Both the position numbers and the translations under genes were made by a program. Shown piece after piece: positions 30,325 to 38,145 of a stretch of 60,516 nt of DNA. The stretch lies in assembly GCF_002237755.1 (NCBI RefSeq), contig NZ_MWSJ01000030.1, positions 1 to 60,516 of the forward strand, given 5' to 3'. Positions within the stretch are counted from its first letter, which is position 1, and every line of letters begins with the position of its first letter. This stretch comes from Lysinibacillus sp. KCTC 33748. Its GTDB lineage: Bacteria; Bacillota; Bacilli; Bacillales_A; Planococcaceae. The notes under the pieces are model-generated. The model was not told the origin of the DNA. It was given only the letters and a program-made list of their open reading frames with translations, and made no database searches.

Positions 30325-30861
30325 ATGAAGGCAACAGGAATTGTTCGTCGTATTGATGATTTAGGGCGTGTGGTTATTCCAAAAGAAATTCGTAGGACGC
30401 TACGTATTCGCGAGGGTGACCCGTTAGAAATTTATACAGACCGTGAAGGCGAAGTTATTTTAAAGAAATATTCTCCAATTAACGATTTAGGGGAATTTGC
30501 AAGGGAATATGTAGAAACATTATATGAAACATTAGGTACTCCAGCGTTTGTAACCGACCGTGATGAAGTAATTGCTGTCGCAGGAATCGGTAAGAAAGAG
30601 TATATTAATCGTCGTATTACATCTTTTGCGGAAACTTTTATGGAAGAGCGTTCAACAAAAATAGAAAAAATGGAAACAACTATCGAGATTGTTCCTGGAC
30701 AATATGAGCAAGTGAAGTCTTATTGTGCAACACCTATTATGGTGAATGGTGATCCAATCGGTTGTATTATCGTTTTATCTAAAGTACATTTTGTTGGTGA
30801 AGTTGAAGTGAAAGTTGCAGAAACAGCTGCTAACTTCTTAGCTAAACAAATGAATAGTTGA
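30325..30861 (+). CDS. spoVT: stage V sporulation regulator SpoVT
   Basis: A 178-aa forespore transcription factor. The AbrB-type swapped-hairpin DNA-binding domain (MKATGIVRRIDDLGRVVIPK, to about residue 52) is followed by a GAF-like ligand domain (about 58-178). It modulates sigma-G genes. ATG at 30325 with GAGGAT upstream; an ATG four bases earlier is out of frame. It is about twice the length of AbrB (9918), which separates the two paralogues. Confidence 0.96.
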   Translation: MKATGIVRRIDDLGRVVIPKEIRRTLRIREGDPLEIYTDREGEVILKKYSPINDLGEFAREYVETLYETLGTPAFVTDRDEVIAVAGIGKKEYINRRITSFAETFMEERSTKIEKMETTIEIVPGQYEQVKSYCATPIMVNGDPIGCIIVLSKVHFVGEVEVKVAETAANFLAKQMNS

Positions 30862-30870
30862 TAAGAATTG

Positions 30871-30914
30871 AAAGTTATTGCGCTGACCTTTTTAGGCTGA
30901 ACAATAACTTTTTT
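30871..30914 (+). terminator. rho-independent terminator after spoVT
   Basis: AAAGTTATTG / CAATAACTTT with an inner GACCT / AGG-type stem and a seven-T tail. Confidence 0.85.
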
Positions 30915-31009
30915 TCGTACATAGTTTTATGGTAATCCTACCAGCGCGCGTTAAACTTTTGAGATATGCTATACTATTGGCATTGTTAAAGAAGGAAAGA
31001 GGGCAATTT

Positions 31010-32632
31010 ATGTCGGAACGTTTTGGCATGAAAAGCTACATGAAGGGCGCGGCATTACTTACAATTGCTGCCCTTGTTGTGAAGGTTCTAAGTGCAATTT
31101 ATCGTGTGCCTTTTCAAAACCTTGTTGGTGATGAAGGATTTTATATTTATCAGCAAGTGTATCCAATTATATCCATTTTTGTCGTATGGACATCTAGTGG
31201 ATTTGCAGTAGCTATTTCTAAGATGCTTGCAGATAATGATTGTATTTTAGACCCGCTAGAGCGAAATCAAAAACGAAGCGGTATTATGCGTATTGTTTTT
31301 CGTTATTTAACAGTACTATCGTTGTTGTTTTTTGTTGTTTTATTTAGTGGAGCTGAAATAATTGCAAGGCTTATGGGCGATACGCAGCTTGCTCCTTTAA
31401 TACGGACAGGTTCATTTATTGCACTTGTCATGCCAGCTCTTGCTATTTTAAAGGGCGGCTTCCAATCAAGAGGTATTATGGAGCCGGTTGCTTATGCACA
31501 AGTCGTTGAACAAGCTGTGAGAGTATCCGTCATTATAGCGGGCACATTTATCATTATGAAGACGACAGAATCACTATATAGTGCTGGACAAATGGCTATA
31601 ATAGGTACAGTTGTTGGTGAAATTGTAGGTTTTATATTACTTGCGTTTATCTTTAAAAAACGTTTCGGTTTATTTAACGATAAGAAAAAGCGGCGACGTA
31701 TCGAAAGTTTTCCCATTATTAAAGAGGTCACATTGCTAAGTTTAAGTGTAAGCATGAGTGGTCTGTTGTTACTTGGCTATCAGCTAGTTGATTCCTTTAC
31801 AATTTATTCACTATTAGTAGAGGGTGGAATGGATCAAAAGGTCGCTAAGGTAACAAAAGGCGTTTATGATCGTGGGCAGCCGTTAGTGCAGCTCGGAGTC
31901 GTCATTGCTTCTTCTCTTTCACTGGCTATTGTACCGCTTGTCGCACATATGTCCAAAAGACAAGAAGGCCGTAGTGCAATTCCGTTTATACAATTAACGT
32001 ATAGAGCGTCTGTATTATTTGGGTGGGCAGCATCTTTAGGTTTAATACTCGTTATGCCTTATATTAACGTAATGCTCTTTAAAACAGATGCGCTGTCGGA
32101 AGTACTTATGGTATATGTGTTACAAATTGTGCCTTTGTCGATTATTTTGACATTTACAGCTATTCTGCAAGGTTATGGTAAATTAAAAAAGCCAGCCTTA
32201 TTTTTAATTGTAGGTTTTATATTAAAAGTAATATTGAATGTGCTGACAATTAGTTTATTTGGTGTATTAGGTGCTGCTATTGCTAATAATGTGGGTCTAC
32301 TGTTTACTGCCCTCATGCTTGTCTTTTATTTAAAGAAAATAATTGCAATCCAATTAGCACCAGCTAGTTTTTATAAAAAAGTTGGAATTGCATCACTAAG
32401 CATGGCAGTTGTAGTGCTAGTTTGGCTACAGTTTATACCATCGTTATTAAGCCAATTTTTAACACCTCGATTTGTTGCAGTGGTAGCAGGTTTTACAGCT
32501 GTTAGTCTAGGGGCATTTGTAATGGTCACAATAATTGCTAAGCTACGTGTGCTAGGCGAAAAAGAGTGGTACTTACTACCGTTTGGGCGCAAGATGGCAG
32601 TTTATCAATTATGGTTAAATCGGAAGAAGTAG
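31010..32632 (+). CDS. yabM: SpoVB/MurJ-like polysaccharide flippase family protein (YabM)
   Basis: A 540-aa integral membrane protein of the MOP exporter superfamily with about 14 membrane helices. The family signature near the N-terminus (YMKGAALLTIAALVVKVLSA) and YRVPFQNLVGDEGFYIYQQV match SpoVB/YabM/YkvU proteins, which flip lipid-linked wall precursors. The ATG at 31010 follows GAAGGAAAGAGGG; the open frame upstream has no site. Its exact substrate is not established. It abuts yabN. Confidence 0.92.
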   Translation: MSERFGMKSYMKGAALLTIAALVVKVLSAIYRVPFQNLVGDEGFYIYQQVYPIISIFVVWTSSGFAVAISKMLADNDCILDPLERNQKRSGIMRIVFRYLTVLSLLFFVVLFSGAEIIARLMGDTQLAPLIRTGSFIALVMPALAILKGGFQSRGIMEPVAYAQVVEQAVRVSVIIAGTFIIMKTTESLYSAGQMAIIGTVVGEIVGFILLAFIFKKRFGLFNDKKKRRRIESFPIIKEVTLLSLSVSMSGLLLLGYQLVDSFTIYSLLVEGGMDQKVAKVTKGVYDRGQPLVQLGVVIASSLSLAIVPLVAHMSKRQEGRSAIPFIQLTYRASVLFGWAASLGLILVMPYINVMLFKTDALSEVLMVYVLQIVPLSIILTFTAILQGYGKLKKPALFLIVGFILKVILNVLTISLFGVLGAAIANNVGLLFTALMLVFYLKKIIAIQLAPASFYKKVGIASLSMAVVVLVWLQFIPSLLSQFLTPRFVAVVAGFTAVSLGAFVMVTIIAKLRVLGEKEWYLLPFGRKMAVYQLWLNRKK

Positions 32633-34102
32633 GTGGATTTATTGAATACTTTAACAGTTATTGGTCTAGGTGCGGGTGATTTTAATCAGCTGCAAATGGG
32701 TGTCTATAAAAAATTAAAAGCGGCTAGAAAATTATATGTTCGTACAGTGGATCATCCGGTATTAGAAGAATTATCAGCTGAGGGCTTACAATTTGAAAGC
32801 TTTGACACGATCTATGAAAAACATAGCTCGTTCCAGCCTGTGTATGAAGAAATTGCAGAAACGCTTGTGGCTGCTGCGGCGATTAAAGATGTAATGTACG
32901 CTGTACCAGGACATCCACTTGTTGCGGAGCAGACTGTACAATTGTTGATTGCTGCTGCGGATGCGGGAAAAGTAAAATTAGTCATTGAAGGTGGACAAAG
33001 CTTCTTAGATCCAATATTCGGCGCGTTAAAGATCGACCCGATTGAGGGTTTCCAGCTGCTGGATGGCACTAGCTTTTCTATGCATGACATTAACATGCGT
33101 CAGCATATTTTAATTGCTCAAGTGTATGATACATTCAGTGCGTCAGAAGTAAAGCTTACGTTAATGGAGAAATACGATGACGAATACCCTGTTACAGTAG
33201 TTACTGCAGCAGGCTCGACACAGGAAAAATTAGTGACGGTACCACTTTATGAGCTTGACCAAAGTGTTGAGGTGAATAATTTAACAACGGTATATGTGCC
33301 ACCTGTGAAATCGCAAGAGGAGGCTTTACGAGATTGGGCAACCTTCCGTCAAATTATTGCTGTTTTACGAGGTCCGAATGGCTGTCCGTGGGATCAAAAG
33401 CAAACGCATGAATCACTGAAAAAATATTTACTAGAAGAAGCGCACGAATATTTGGCGGCGGTAGATGCAGAGGATGACTTTGCGATGATCGAGGAGCTTG
33501 GAGATGTACTATTACAAGTATTCCTTCATGCACAGATCGGAGAAGATCAAGGTTACTTTACATTGGAAGATGTATTAGCTTCAATAAGTGAAAAAATGAT
33601 TCGTCGACACCCGCACGTATTTGGAGATGTATCGGTAGAAGATGCAGAGGGTGTTGTAGCGAATTGGGAAGTTATAAAAGCAGAAGAAAAGGGTATAAGT
33701 GATAAGCCGCTATTGGAAGAGGAATACCGGGCGTCCTCTGCTCTACAAACTGCCTATAATTATCAAAAAAGAGCTGCGCAGGTTGGGTTTGATTGGCCCG
33801 ATGTAGATGGAGCATGGGACAAGTTTGCGGAGGAATGGCAGGAATTTCGTAATGAGGTGACGAAAGGTACAAGTGCGTCACGTCTAGATGAATTTGGAGA
33901 TGTCTTGTTCACGCTTGTGAATTTAGCGCGTTTCTACAAGTTAAATCCAGAAGAGGCTATGTTACATGCCAATGAGAAGTTTGCGAGACGCTTTGGTTAT
34001 GTGGAGGCAAAGGTAGAGGAAAGTGGAAAGTCATTTTCTGATTATACATTAGAACAATTAGATGCTTTTTGGAATGAAGCGAAGCAACTGGAAAAGGAGT
34101 AA
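32633..34102 (+). CDS. yabN: YabN: tetrapyrrole-methylase-like domain fused to MazG nucleotide pyrophosphohydrolase
   Basis: A 489-aa two-domain protein. Residues about 1-225 form a SAM methylase-like fold (VIGLGAGDFNQLQMG; PGHPLVAEQT). Residues about 235-489 carry two MazG modules with LRGPNGCPWDQKQTHESL and EEAHEY...EELGDVLLQVF metal-binding helices. The second half hydrolyses NTPs; the first half's role is unclear. The frame starts with a GTG abutting the yabM stop; a TTG at 32642, better spaced from TAGGTGG, is an alternative. This fusion is the normal Bacillales form. Confidence 0.92.
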   Translation: MDLLNTLTVIGLGAGDFNQLQMGVYKKLKAARKLYVRTVDHPVLEELSAEGLQFESFDTIYEKHSSFQPVYEEIAETLVAAAAIKDVMYAVPGHPLVAEQTVQLLIAAADAGKVKLVIEGGQSFLDPIFGALKIDPIEGFQLLDGTSFSMHDINMRQHILIAQVYDTFSASEVKLTLMEKYDDEYPVTVVTAAGSTQEKLVTVPLYELDQSVEVNNLTTVYVPPVKSQEEALRDWATFRQIIAVLRGPNGCPWDQKQTHESLKKYLLEEAHEYLAAVDAEDDFAMIEELGDVLLQVFLHAQIGEDQGYFTLEDVLASISEKMIRRHPHVFGDVSVEDAEGVVANWEVIKAEEKGISDKPLLEEEYRASSALQTAYNYQKRAAQVGFDWPDVDGAWDKFAEEWQEFRNEVTKGTSASRLDEFGDVLFTLVNLARFYKLNPEEAMLHANEKFARRFGYVEAKVEESGKSFSDYTLEQLDAFWNEAKQLEKE

Positions 34103-34106
34103 AAGT

Positions 34107-34397
34107 ATGCGATTAGATAAATTTTTAAAAGTATCACGTTTAATTAAACGTCGTACATTAGCAAAAGAAGTAGCAGTTCAAGGCCGTATTACGATCAATG
34201 ATAAGATCGCGAAGGCTAGTAGTGCTGTTAAAGCTGGAGACGAGCTAGCCATTCGTTTTGGACAAAAGATTGTGACAGCGCGTGTAGAAGAATTACGTGA
34301 TACTGTGAAAAAAGAAGATGCCGCAAAAATGTTTACGATTTTGAAGGAAGAGCGTCTTGAAAAAATTGAGCCTGAATTTATTGATGACGAAGATTAA
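34107..34397 (+). CDS. rqcP: RqcP (YabO), S4-domain ribosome quality control protein
   Basis: A 96-aa S4 RNA-binding protein: MRLDKFLKVSRLIKRRTLAK and QGRITINDKIAKASSAVKAG are diagnostic. In B. subtilis it assists RqcH in C-terminal alanine tailing of stalled chains. The ATG at 34107 follows AAAAGGAGT at 6 nt. Acidic C-terminal tail (EPEFIDDED). It lies 4 nt after yabN. Confidence 0.94.
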   Translation: MRLDKFLKVSRLIKRRTLAKEVAVQGRITINDKIAKASSAVKAGDELAIRFGQKIVTARVEELRDTVKKEDAAKMFTILKEERLEKIEPEFIDDED

Positions 34398-34424
34398 ATC
34401 AATTATCCCTCTGATAAAAGTGTA

Positions 34425-34451
34425 GCAACTTTAATAAAGTTGTCATGCTTT
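34425..34451 (+). terminator. weak hairpin after rqcP
   Basis: GCAACTTT / AAAGTTGT with a 3-nt loop, followed by CATGCTTTT. It may lower read-through into the sporulation genes yabP-yabQ. Confidence 0.3.
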
Positions 34452-34505
34452 TAAGGTTGTCCGCATAAAGTGAACAGAAGCTAGGACGACTAAAGGAGGA
34501 AGAAA

Positions 34506-34805
34506 ATGACGCTACATCAAGAAAGTAACCGTTACACAATTCCATCTGGAGAGCATATTTTAACGATTCGTAATCGTAAAAGAATGGACATGACTTCTGT
34601 AAAATCAATTGAACGCTTTGATCAGGAAGAGTTTTTCATTAAGACGTCCCAAGGGCATTTGTTAATCCGTGGAGAAGAACTGCATATCGTTCATTTAGAT
34701 GTTGACAAAGGGTTATTGACACTTGAAGGAACTGTAAAAACCTTACAGTATGACGAGGAGGAAAGTGGCTTCTCGAAAGGTTTCCTTCATAAGTTATTTG
34801 GATGA
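34506..34805 (+). CDS. yabP: sporulation protein YabP
   Basis: A 99-aa protein of the YabP/YqfC family, mother-cell sporulation proteins. It has the N-terminal HILTIRNRKRMDMTSVKSIE and a central FFIKTSQGHLLIRGEELHI strand region. ATG start with AAAGGAGGAAG. It overlaps yabQ by 4 nt. No sigma-E promoter stands out in the 108-nt upstream gap. Confidence 0.94.
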   Translation: MTLHQESNRYTIPSGEHILTIRNRKRMDMTSVKSIERFDQEEFFIKTSQGHLLIRGEELHIVHLDVDKGLLTLEGTVKTLQYDEEESGFSKGFLHKLFG

Positions 34806-35293
34806 TTGTTAGTGAACAATTTGTTCAACTATTAGTCATGGTTTTGAGCGGTATAGCAGTTGGATTCATTATTGATAGTGTAAGGCTTATTGTTTTTTCA
34901 ACTCCAAAAAGGTCAAGCCTTCGAAGATGGATGATGGTATTTGAACTACTTACCTGGATTCTGCTTGGGGGCATGACATACTATTTATTATTTTGGCTAA
35001 AAGATGGCGCTTGGCGGGCTTATGACCCGCTAGCGCAAATAGCCGGAATTTTTTTGTATCAAACATTTTTTCAGACTTTTTTACGTTTCATCGCAAGGGT
35101 TTTGGTGAATATAACATGGAGACCTTTGTGGTTCATCATACGATTAATATTTGCTACCATTCGACAAATTTTTAATTTATTAATAAATATTGGAGCATTT
35201 GTTTTAAGACCTTTTGTCAAAATTTATTCGTATTTGTCCAACACTTTTTTAAAAAAATTTCGATTTATCAAGTATAATAAAAGACAACAATAA
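34802..35293 (+). CDS. yabQ: sporulation membrane protein YabQ
   Basis: A 163-aa membrane protein with about four to five hydrophobic segments (8-30, 42-65, 76-100, 112-140) and a basic C-terminus. The YabQ family is needed for spore cortex formation. The ATG overlaps the yabP stop. It is followed 17 nt later by divIC, the conserved order. Confidence 0.93.
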   Translation: MIVSEQFVQLLVMVLSGIAVGFIIDSVRLIVFSTPKRSSLRRWMMVFELLTWILLGGMTYYLLFWLKDGAWRAYDPLAQIAGIFLYQTFFQTFLRFIARVLVNITWRPLWFIIRLIFATIRQIFNLLINIGAFVLRPFVKIYSYLSNTFLKKFRFIKYNKRQQ

Positions 35294-35310
35294 CTTTCGG
35301 AGGTGCGGGC

Positions 35311-35775
35311 ATGACTAAGCGTCGTTCATCAAATGATCGCCAACAAAACTATACTAAGCTTGATAATGACTATGTCCGTAACACGGATAAAGCTATAAAT
35401 CGTAAAATTGAAGGGCGGAAACGGAAAATGCGCCGCATTGCCTTTTTTGCGATTGTACCAGTCGTTATTATTGCCGTTCTCGGAAATATACTTTTGAATC
35501 AAAATGAAACGCTAGCTGCAAAAGAGCAAGAAAAGGTTGAAGCGAAGGAGCATCTTGCTGATTTGAAAGAAGAGCGAGAATCGTTAAATCTTAGAATTAA
35601 ACAGTTAGAGGATCCTGAGTATATCGCAAAGTTACTACGCAAAGAGTATTTCCTATCTAAAGAAGGTGAAATAAATTTTATTTTACCGGATGAAAAAGGT
35701 GAAAAAGAAAAAAAGGGCGATATACCAGATAAAAAAGACGCCGTATCAGAAAAGAAAGGTAAAAAAGACGACTGA
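35311..35775 (+). CDS. divIC: cell-division protein DivIC (FtsB family)
   Basis: A 154-aa bitopic septal protein. It has a basic cytoplasmic N-terminus (about 1-43), one membrane helix (about 45-66, AFFAIVPVVIIAVLGNILL) and an extracellular coiled coil (about 68-105) with LEDPEYIAKLLRKEYFLSKE, the family motif. The C-terminus is unusually long and lysine/glutamate-rich. ATG start with TTCGGAGGTG. Confidence 0.94.
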   Translation: MTKRRSSNDRQQNYTKLDNDYVRNTDKAINRKIEGRKRKMRRIAFFAIVPVVIIAVLGNILLNQNETLAAKEQEKVEAKEHLADLKEERESLNLRIKQLEDPEYIAKLLRKEYFLSKEGEINFILPDEKGEKEKKGDIPDKKDAVSEKKGKKDD

Positions 35776-35789
35776 AAAGCTATGTATTG

Positions 35790-35817
35790 TTGACACTCTT
35801 TTTTTGTTATATATAAT
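35790..35817 (+). promoter_or_regulatory. sigma-A promoter of yabR
   Basis: TTGACA, 16-nt spacer, TATAAT: two consensus hexamers. The leader of about 85 nt contains a small GACTC-AAAA-GAGTC hairpin at 35865-35878. Confidence 0.85.
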
Positions 35818-35908
35818 GAAGAGAGAAACTTATTGTAGTAAAAAGTTTGATAAATTGATTACATGACTCAAAAGAGTCGCTTAATTTTTAAGGAGGAGCA
35901 TTTTTTTT

Positions 35909-36355
35909 ATGTCAATTGAAGTAGGCAGCAAGGTACAAGGTAAAGTAACAGGAATCACAAATTTTGGAGCATTCGTTGAGCTGCCAGATGGCAAAACAGG
36001 CTTAGTACACATCAGTGAAGTTGCTGACAATTATGTAAAAGATATCAATGAGCATCTAAAAGTTGGAGATGAAGTTGAAGTAAAAGTGATGAATGTTGAA
36101 GCGGACGGAAAGATCGGTCTTTCAATCCGTAAAGCAAAGCCTCAAGCAGAGAGACCAGAACGTCCGGAGCGTCCAGAGCGTCCAGCACGTCCACGTCGCG
36201 ATAATCGTTCTAATGATCGTAACGAGCGCCATCAACCAAAAGAGAATTTTGAACAAAAAATGGCCCGTTTCTTAAAAGATAGTGATGAACGTCTAGCAAC
36301 ACTAAAACGTGCTACAGAGTCAAAACGTGGTGGTCGCGGAGCTAGAAGAGGGTAG
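35909..36355 (+). CDS. yabR: S1-domain RNA-binding protein YabR
   Basis: A 148-aa protein: one S1 domain (about 5-75, GSKVQGKVTGITNFGAFVEL and GLVHISEVAD), then a low-complexity tail with tandem ERP triplets (residues about 84-96) and an Arg/Asn-rich stretch, ending RRG. S1 plus RG-rich tail suggests RNA or ribosome contact. ATG start; AAGGAGG is 12 nt upstream, slightly far. Confidence 0.93.
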   Translation: MSIEVGSKVQGKVTGITNFGAFVELPDGKTGLVHISEVADNYVKDINEHLKVGDEVEVKVMNVEADGKIGLSIRKAKPQAERPERPERPERPARPRRDNRSNDRNERHQPKENFEQKMARFLKDSDERLATLKRATESKRGGRGARRG

Positions 36356-36399
36356 TTTGCTGACTGTTTTAATCGTAGAAAAAGTGTGTAAATAGAGTT

Positions 36400-36433
36400 G
36401 GGATTAGCTTATATTAAGCTAATCCCTTTTTTT
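36400..36433 (+). terminator. rho-independent terminator after yabR
   Basis: Perfect 11-bp stem GGGATTAGCTT / AAGCTAATCCC and seven T residues. Confidence 0.93.
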
Positions 36434-36566
36434 AATAATTTCTGTATACATTTCGTCTATCCATAAGTCATGAGTACTTTTTAAAATCTTTCAGTAAGTG
36501 TTTTCGTAGCGAAAGAAAAGAAATTTGTTGGCTAAAGCCTCCGACGTATGTAAAGATAAACGATTC

Positions 36567-36818
36567 TTACAACGTGGATGTCGGTCTCTTTTTCTTTTTA
36601 GGAGTAGGTACGGGAGTTTGTTCGGTAGGTGTCTCTGAAGACTTTTCGGTTGGATGAACAACCATTTTAACAAGTAAAAATACTCCGTATACACTAACGG
36701 CTAGTCCAGTAAGAAGTAAAAGTATTTGTACAGCGAATGGTAAATTAATAAGAATGGATACGAGAATGATCATAGAGCCGCTTCCGCAAATTAAAGCAGC
36801 TTTCGTTAATGAATTCAA
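36567..36818 (-). CDS. small two-helix membrane protein of unknown function
   Basis: An 83-aa protein on the minus strand. The TTG start at 36818 is chosen because TAGGAGG lies about 10 nt upstream; an in-frame ATG at 36854 has no site. Two hydrophobic helices (about 5-24 and 29-49) are joined by a short NLPF turn and followed by a cytoplasmic-looking tail rich in Thr, Pro and Lys (TPTEQTPVPTPKKKKRP). I do not recognise a family. Length, site and composition suggest a real gene; it lies between yabR and the minus-strand tRNA operon. Confidence 0.6.
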   Translation of the reverse strand: MNSLTKAALICGSGSMIILVSILINLPFAVQILLLLTGLAVSVYGVFLLVKMVVHPTEKSSETPTEQTPVPTPKKKKRPTSTL

Positions 36819-36880
36819 AGGAAATAGACCTCCTAGATAACGCGCTCTTTTCATTATTAGTATGCCATATTTTCAAGCGC

Positions 36881-37097
36881 ATCACCATAACGTGTGGCTG
36901 ATTCTATTCCTACTGGGCGCTTTCCGATGGGTGGCAGCAACAAATTGTCTGTGCGAAAGCGAAGCGACAGTAACAACAAGGGTTTTGTCTGTGCGAAAGC
37001 GAAGCGACAGCAACAACGGAGAGTTGTTCAAGAAGCCGTTATCATAGGCTAGGATGTTTTTTAACCTTTGTTCCTCTATTTATTGCCCCTGCGTCTC
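36881..37097 (-). repeat. repeat family 1 element, copy D (minus orientation)
   Basis: Reads as the reverse complement of copy A: ATCACCATAACGTGTGGCTG, TACTGGGCGCTTTC, two consecutive family-3 cores (GTGCGAAAGCGAAGCGACAG at 36950-37015), then CTTTGTTCCTCTATTTATTG. The last stretch, corresponding to the left end, is degraded. Confidence 0.7.
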
Positions 37098-37174
37098 ATA
37101 CAGTGAAAAATAAGTAATGTGATATTGCTAATAGGTTACTTTATAGTTTAAAAGGCTGTTGTACTGTTAACCGA

Positions 37175-37216
37175 CAAAAAACAGGCGTCTCAGAAATAAT
37201 TCTGAGACGCCTGTTT
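37175..37216 (-). terminator. rho-independent terminator of the tRNA operon
   Basis: On the minus strand: AACAGGCGTCTCAGAA / TTCTGAGACGCCTGTT, then a six-T run. Confidence 0.93.
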
Positions 37217-37220
37217 GAGA

Positions 37221-37292
37221 TGACCCCTACGGGATTCGAACCCGTGTTACCGCCGTGAAAGGGCGGTGTCTTAACCACTTGACCAAGGGGCC
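37221..37292 (-). tRNA. trnE: tRNA-Glu (TTC)
   Basis: 72 nt on the minus strand, GGCCCCTTGGTCAAGTGGTT at the 5' end. The anticodon loop CTTTCAC gives TTC and the T arm is GGGTTCGAATCCC. The CCA end is not encoded. Confidence 0.95.
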
Positions 37293-37297
37293 TACTA

Positions 37298-37374
37298 TGG
37301 TGGCGGCCGAGGGGATCGAACCCCCGACCTTACGGGTATGAACCGTACGCTCTAGCCAGCTGAGCTAGGCCGCC
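37298..37374 (-). tRNA. trnM: tRNA-Met (CAT), elongator type
   Basis: Minus strand, 5' GGCGGCCTAGCTCAGCTGGC. Anticodon loop TTCATAC gives CAT; T arm GGGGTTCGATCCCC; CCA is encoded. The first base pair and acceptor differ from initiator tRNA, so it is the elongator. Confidence 0.95.
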
Positions 37375-37384
37375 AATAAGATTA

Positions 37385-37459
37385 TGGAGCGGAAGACGAG
37401 GTTCGAACTCGCGACCCCCACCTTGGCAAGGTGGTGTTCTACCACTGAACTACTTCCGC
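37385..37459 (-). tRNA. trnG: tRNA-Gly (GCC)
   Basis: Minus strand, 5' GCGGAAGTAGTTCAGTGGTA. Anticodon loop TTGCCAA gives GCC; T arm CGAGTTCGAACCTCG; CCA is encoded. First gene of the operon. Confidence 0.95.
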
Positions 37460-37491
37460 ATTTTAAACAATTTGTTTTAGCAACAAGTTAT

Positions 37492-37520
37492 ATAATACAA
37501 GCCTTTGTTACTAACGTCAA
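37492..37520 (-). promoter_or_regulatory. sigma-A promoter of the tRNA operon
   Basis: On the minus strand: TTGACG, 17-nt spacer, TATTAT, about 33 nt before the tRNA-Gly gene. Confidence 0.8.
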
Positions 37521-37603
37521 GTAGTTTTTTGAAAAAAATTAATAAAAATATATGGTTTTATTCATTAATTAAAGATTTGCTAACAAAAAGGGGGAGTATG
37601 ATG

Positions 37604-37747
37604 GCTCATCACCATGATGTGTGGTCGATTTCCGTTCCCCTATGCATTGCAAGGGCTCATCTGTGACGCTAGCCCCCAAGGAGTTACCTAGTCCCCACTT
37701 CGATCAACTTTATAATGAATGCCATCCACAACTTTTGGTTATGAACC
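37604..37747 (-). repeat. repeat family 1 element, copy E (minus orientation, internally deleted)
   Basis: Carries the outer arm GCTCATCACCATGATGTGTGG-like at one side, TCGATTTCCGTTCC, then directly CCCCCAAGGAGTTACCTAGT, CGATCAACTT, and the opposite outer arm CCACAACTTTTGGTTATGAA. The family-3 insert seen in copies A-D is absent, so it may represent the element without the insert. Confidence 0.7.
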
Positions 37748-37750
37748 CTT

Positions 37751-38048
37751 TTTATGGGAAATTTATCAAACTTTTTGTTCTTAAGTAGAAAAGTATCATC
37801 GACACAGCTGACTATAGTAATTATGACGAATAATGGAACGTCGATCGGTGAAAAGGAAAGGGTGAGAGGGCATTAGCCCGCTTATGGCATAGATTTTGTA
37901 AAGTATCGTATACAACGACAATGGGGAATAATTACCTAAATTTTCTGTTATTTAAAAACCAACCTCATAGAAAGTGATGTTTCTAATCTGTACAACTTAT
38001 ATTTTGTGTAGAAATTGTTGCCATTTCTCGTATTTATGCATATGTATT
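37751..38048. other. gene-free stretch upstream of spoIIE
   Basis: No coding gene is supported. Small hairpins GACG-(10 nt)-CGTC (about 37829-37846) and GGGC-ATTA-GCCC (about 37869-37880) are seen, followed by AT-rich sequence leading to the spoIIE promoter. Confidence 0.3.
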
Positions 38049-38114
38049 CGTCGAAATGTTTATATTTTTTTCTGCCACCGTCAGACAATCTTTCCATACA
38101 TAATTTTTTATAAT
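38049..38114 (+). promoter_or_regulatory. probable Spo0A-dependent sigma-A promoter of spoIIE
   Basis: CAGACA (38082-38087) and TATAAT (38109-38114) are separated by 21 nt, the unusual spacing known for Spo0A-activated spoIIE and spoIIG promoters. CGTCGAA at 38049-38055 matches the 0A box TGTCGAA in six of seven bases; TCAGACA over the -35 is a weaker reverse box. Confidence 0.5.
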
Positions 38115-38145
38115 AGCTCCAAAAGTGCAGAAAGGGGTTAGTGAA

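Noticed and set aside
30325..30861. spoVT as a duplicate abrB
   Set aside because: It shares the DNA-binding domain only; the C-terminal GAF-like domain and sigma-G promoter identify spoVT.
32633..34102. yabN as a novel methylase-MazG fusion
   Set aside because: This two-domain arrangement is the standard form in Bacillales.
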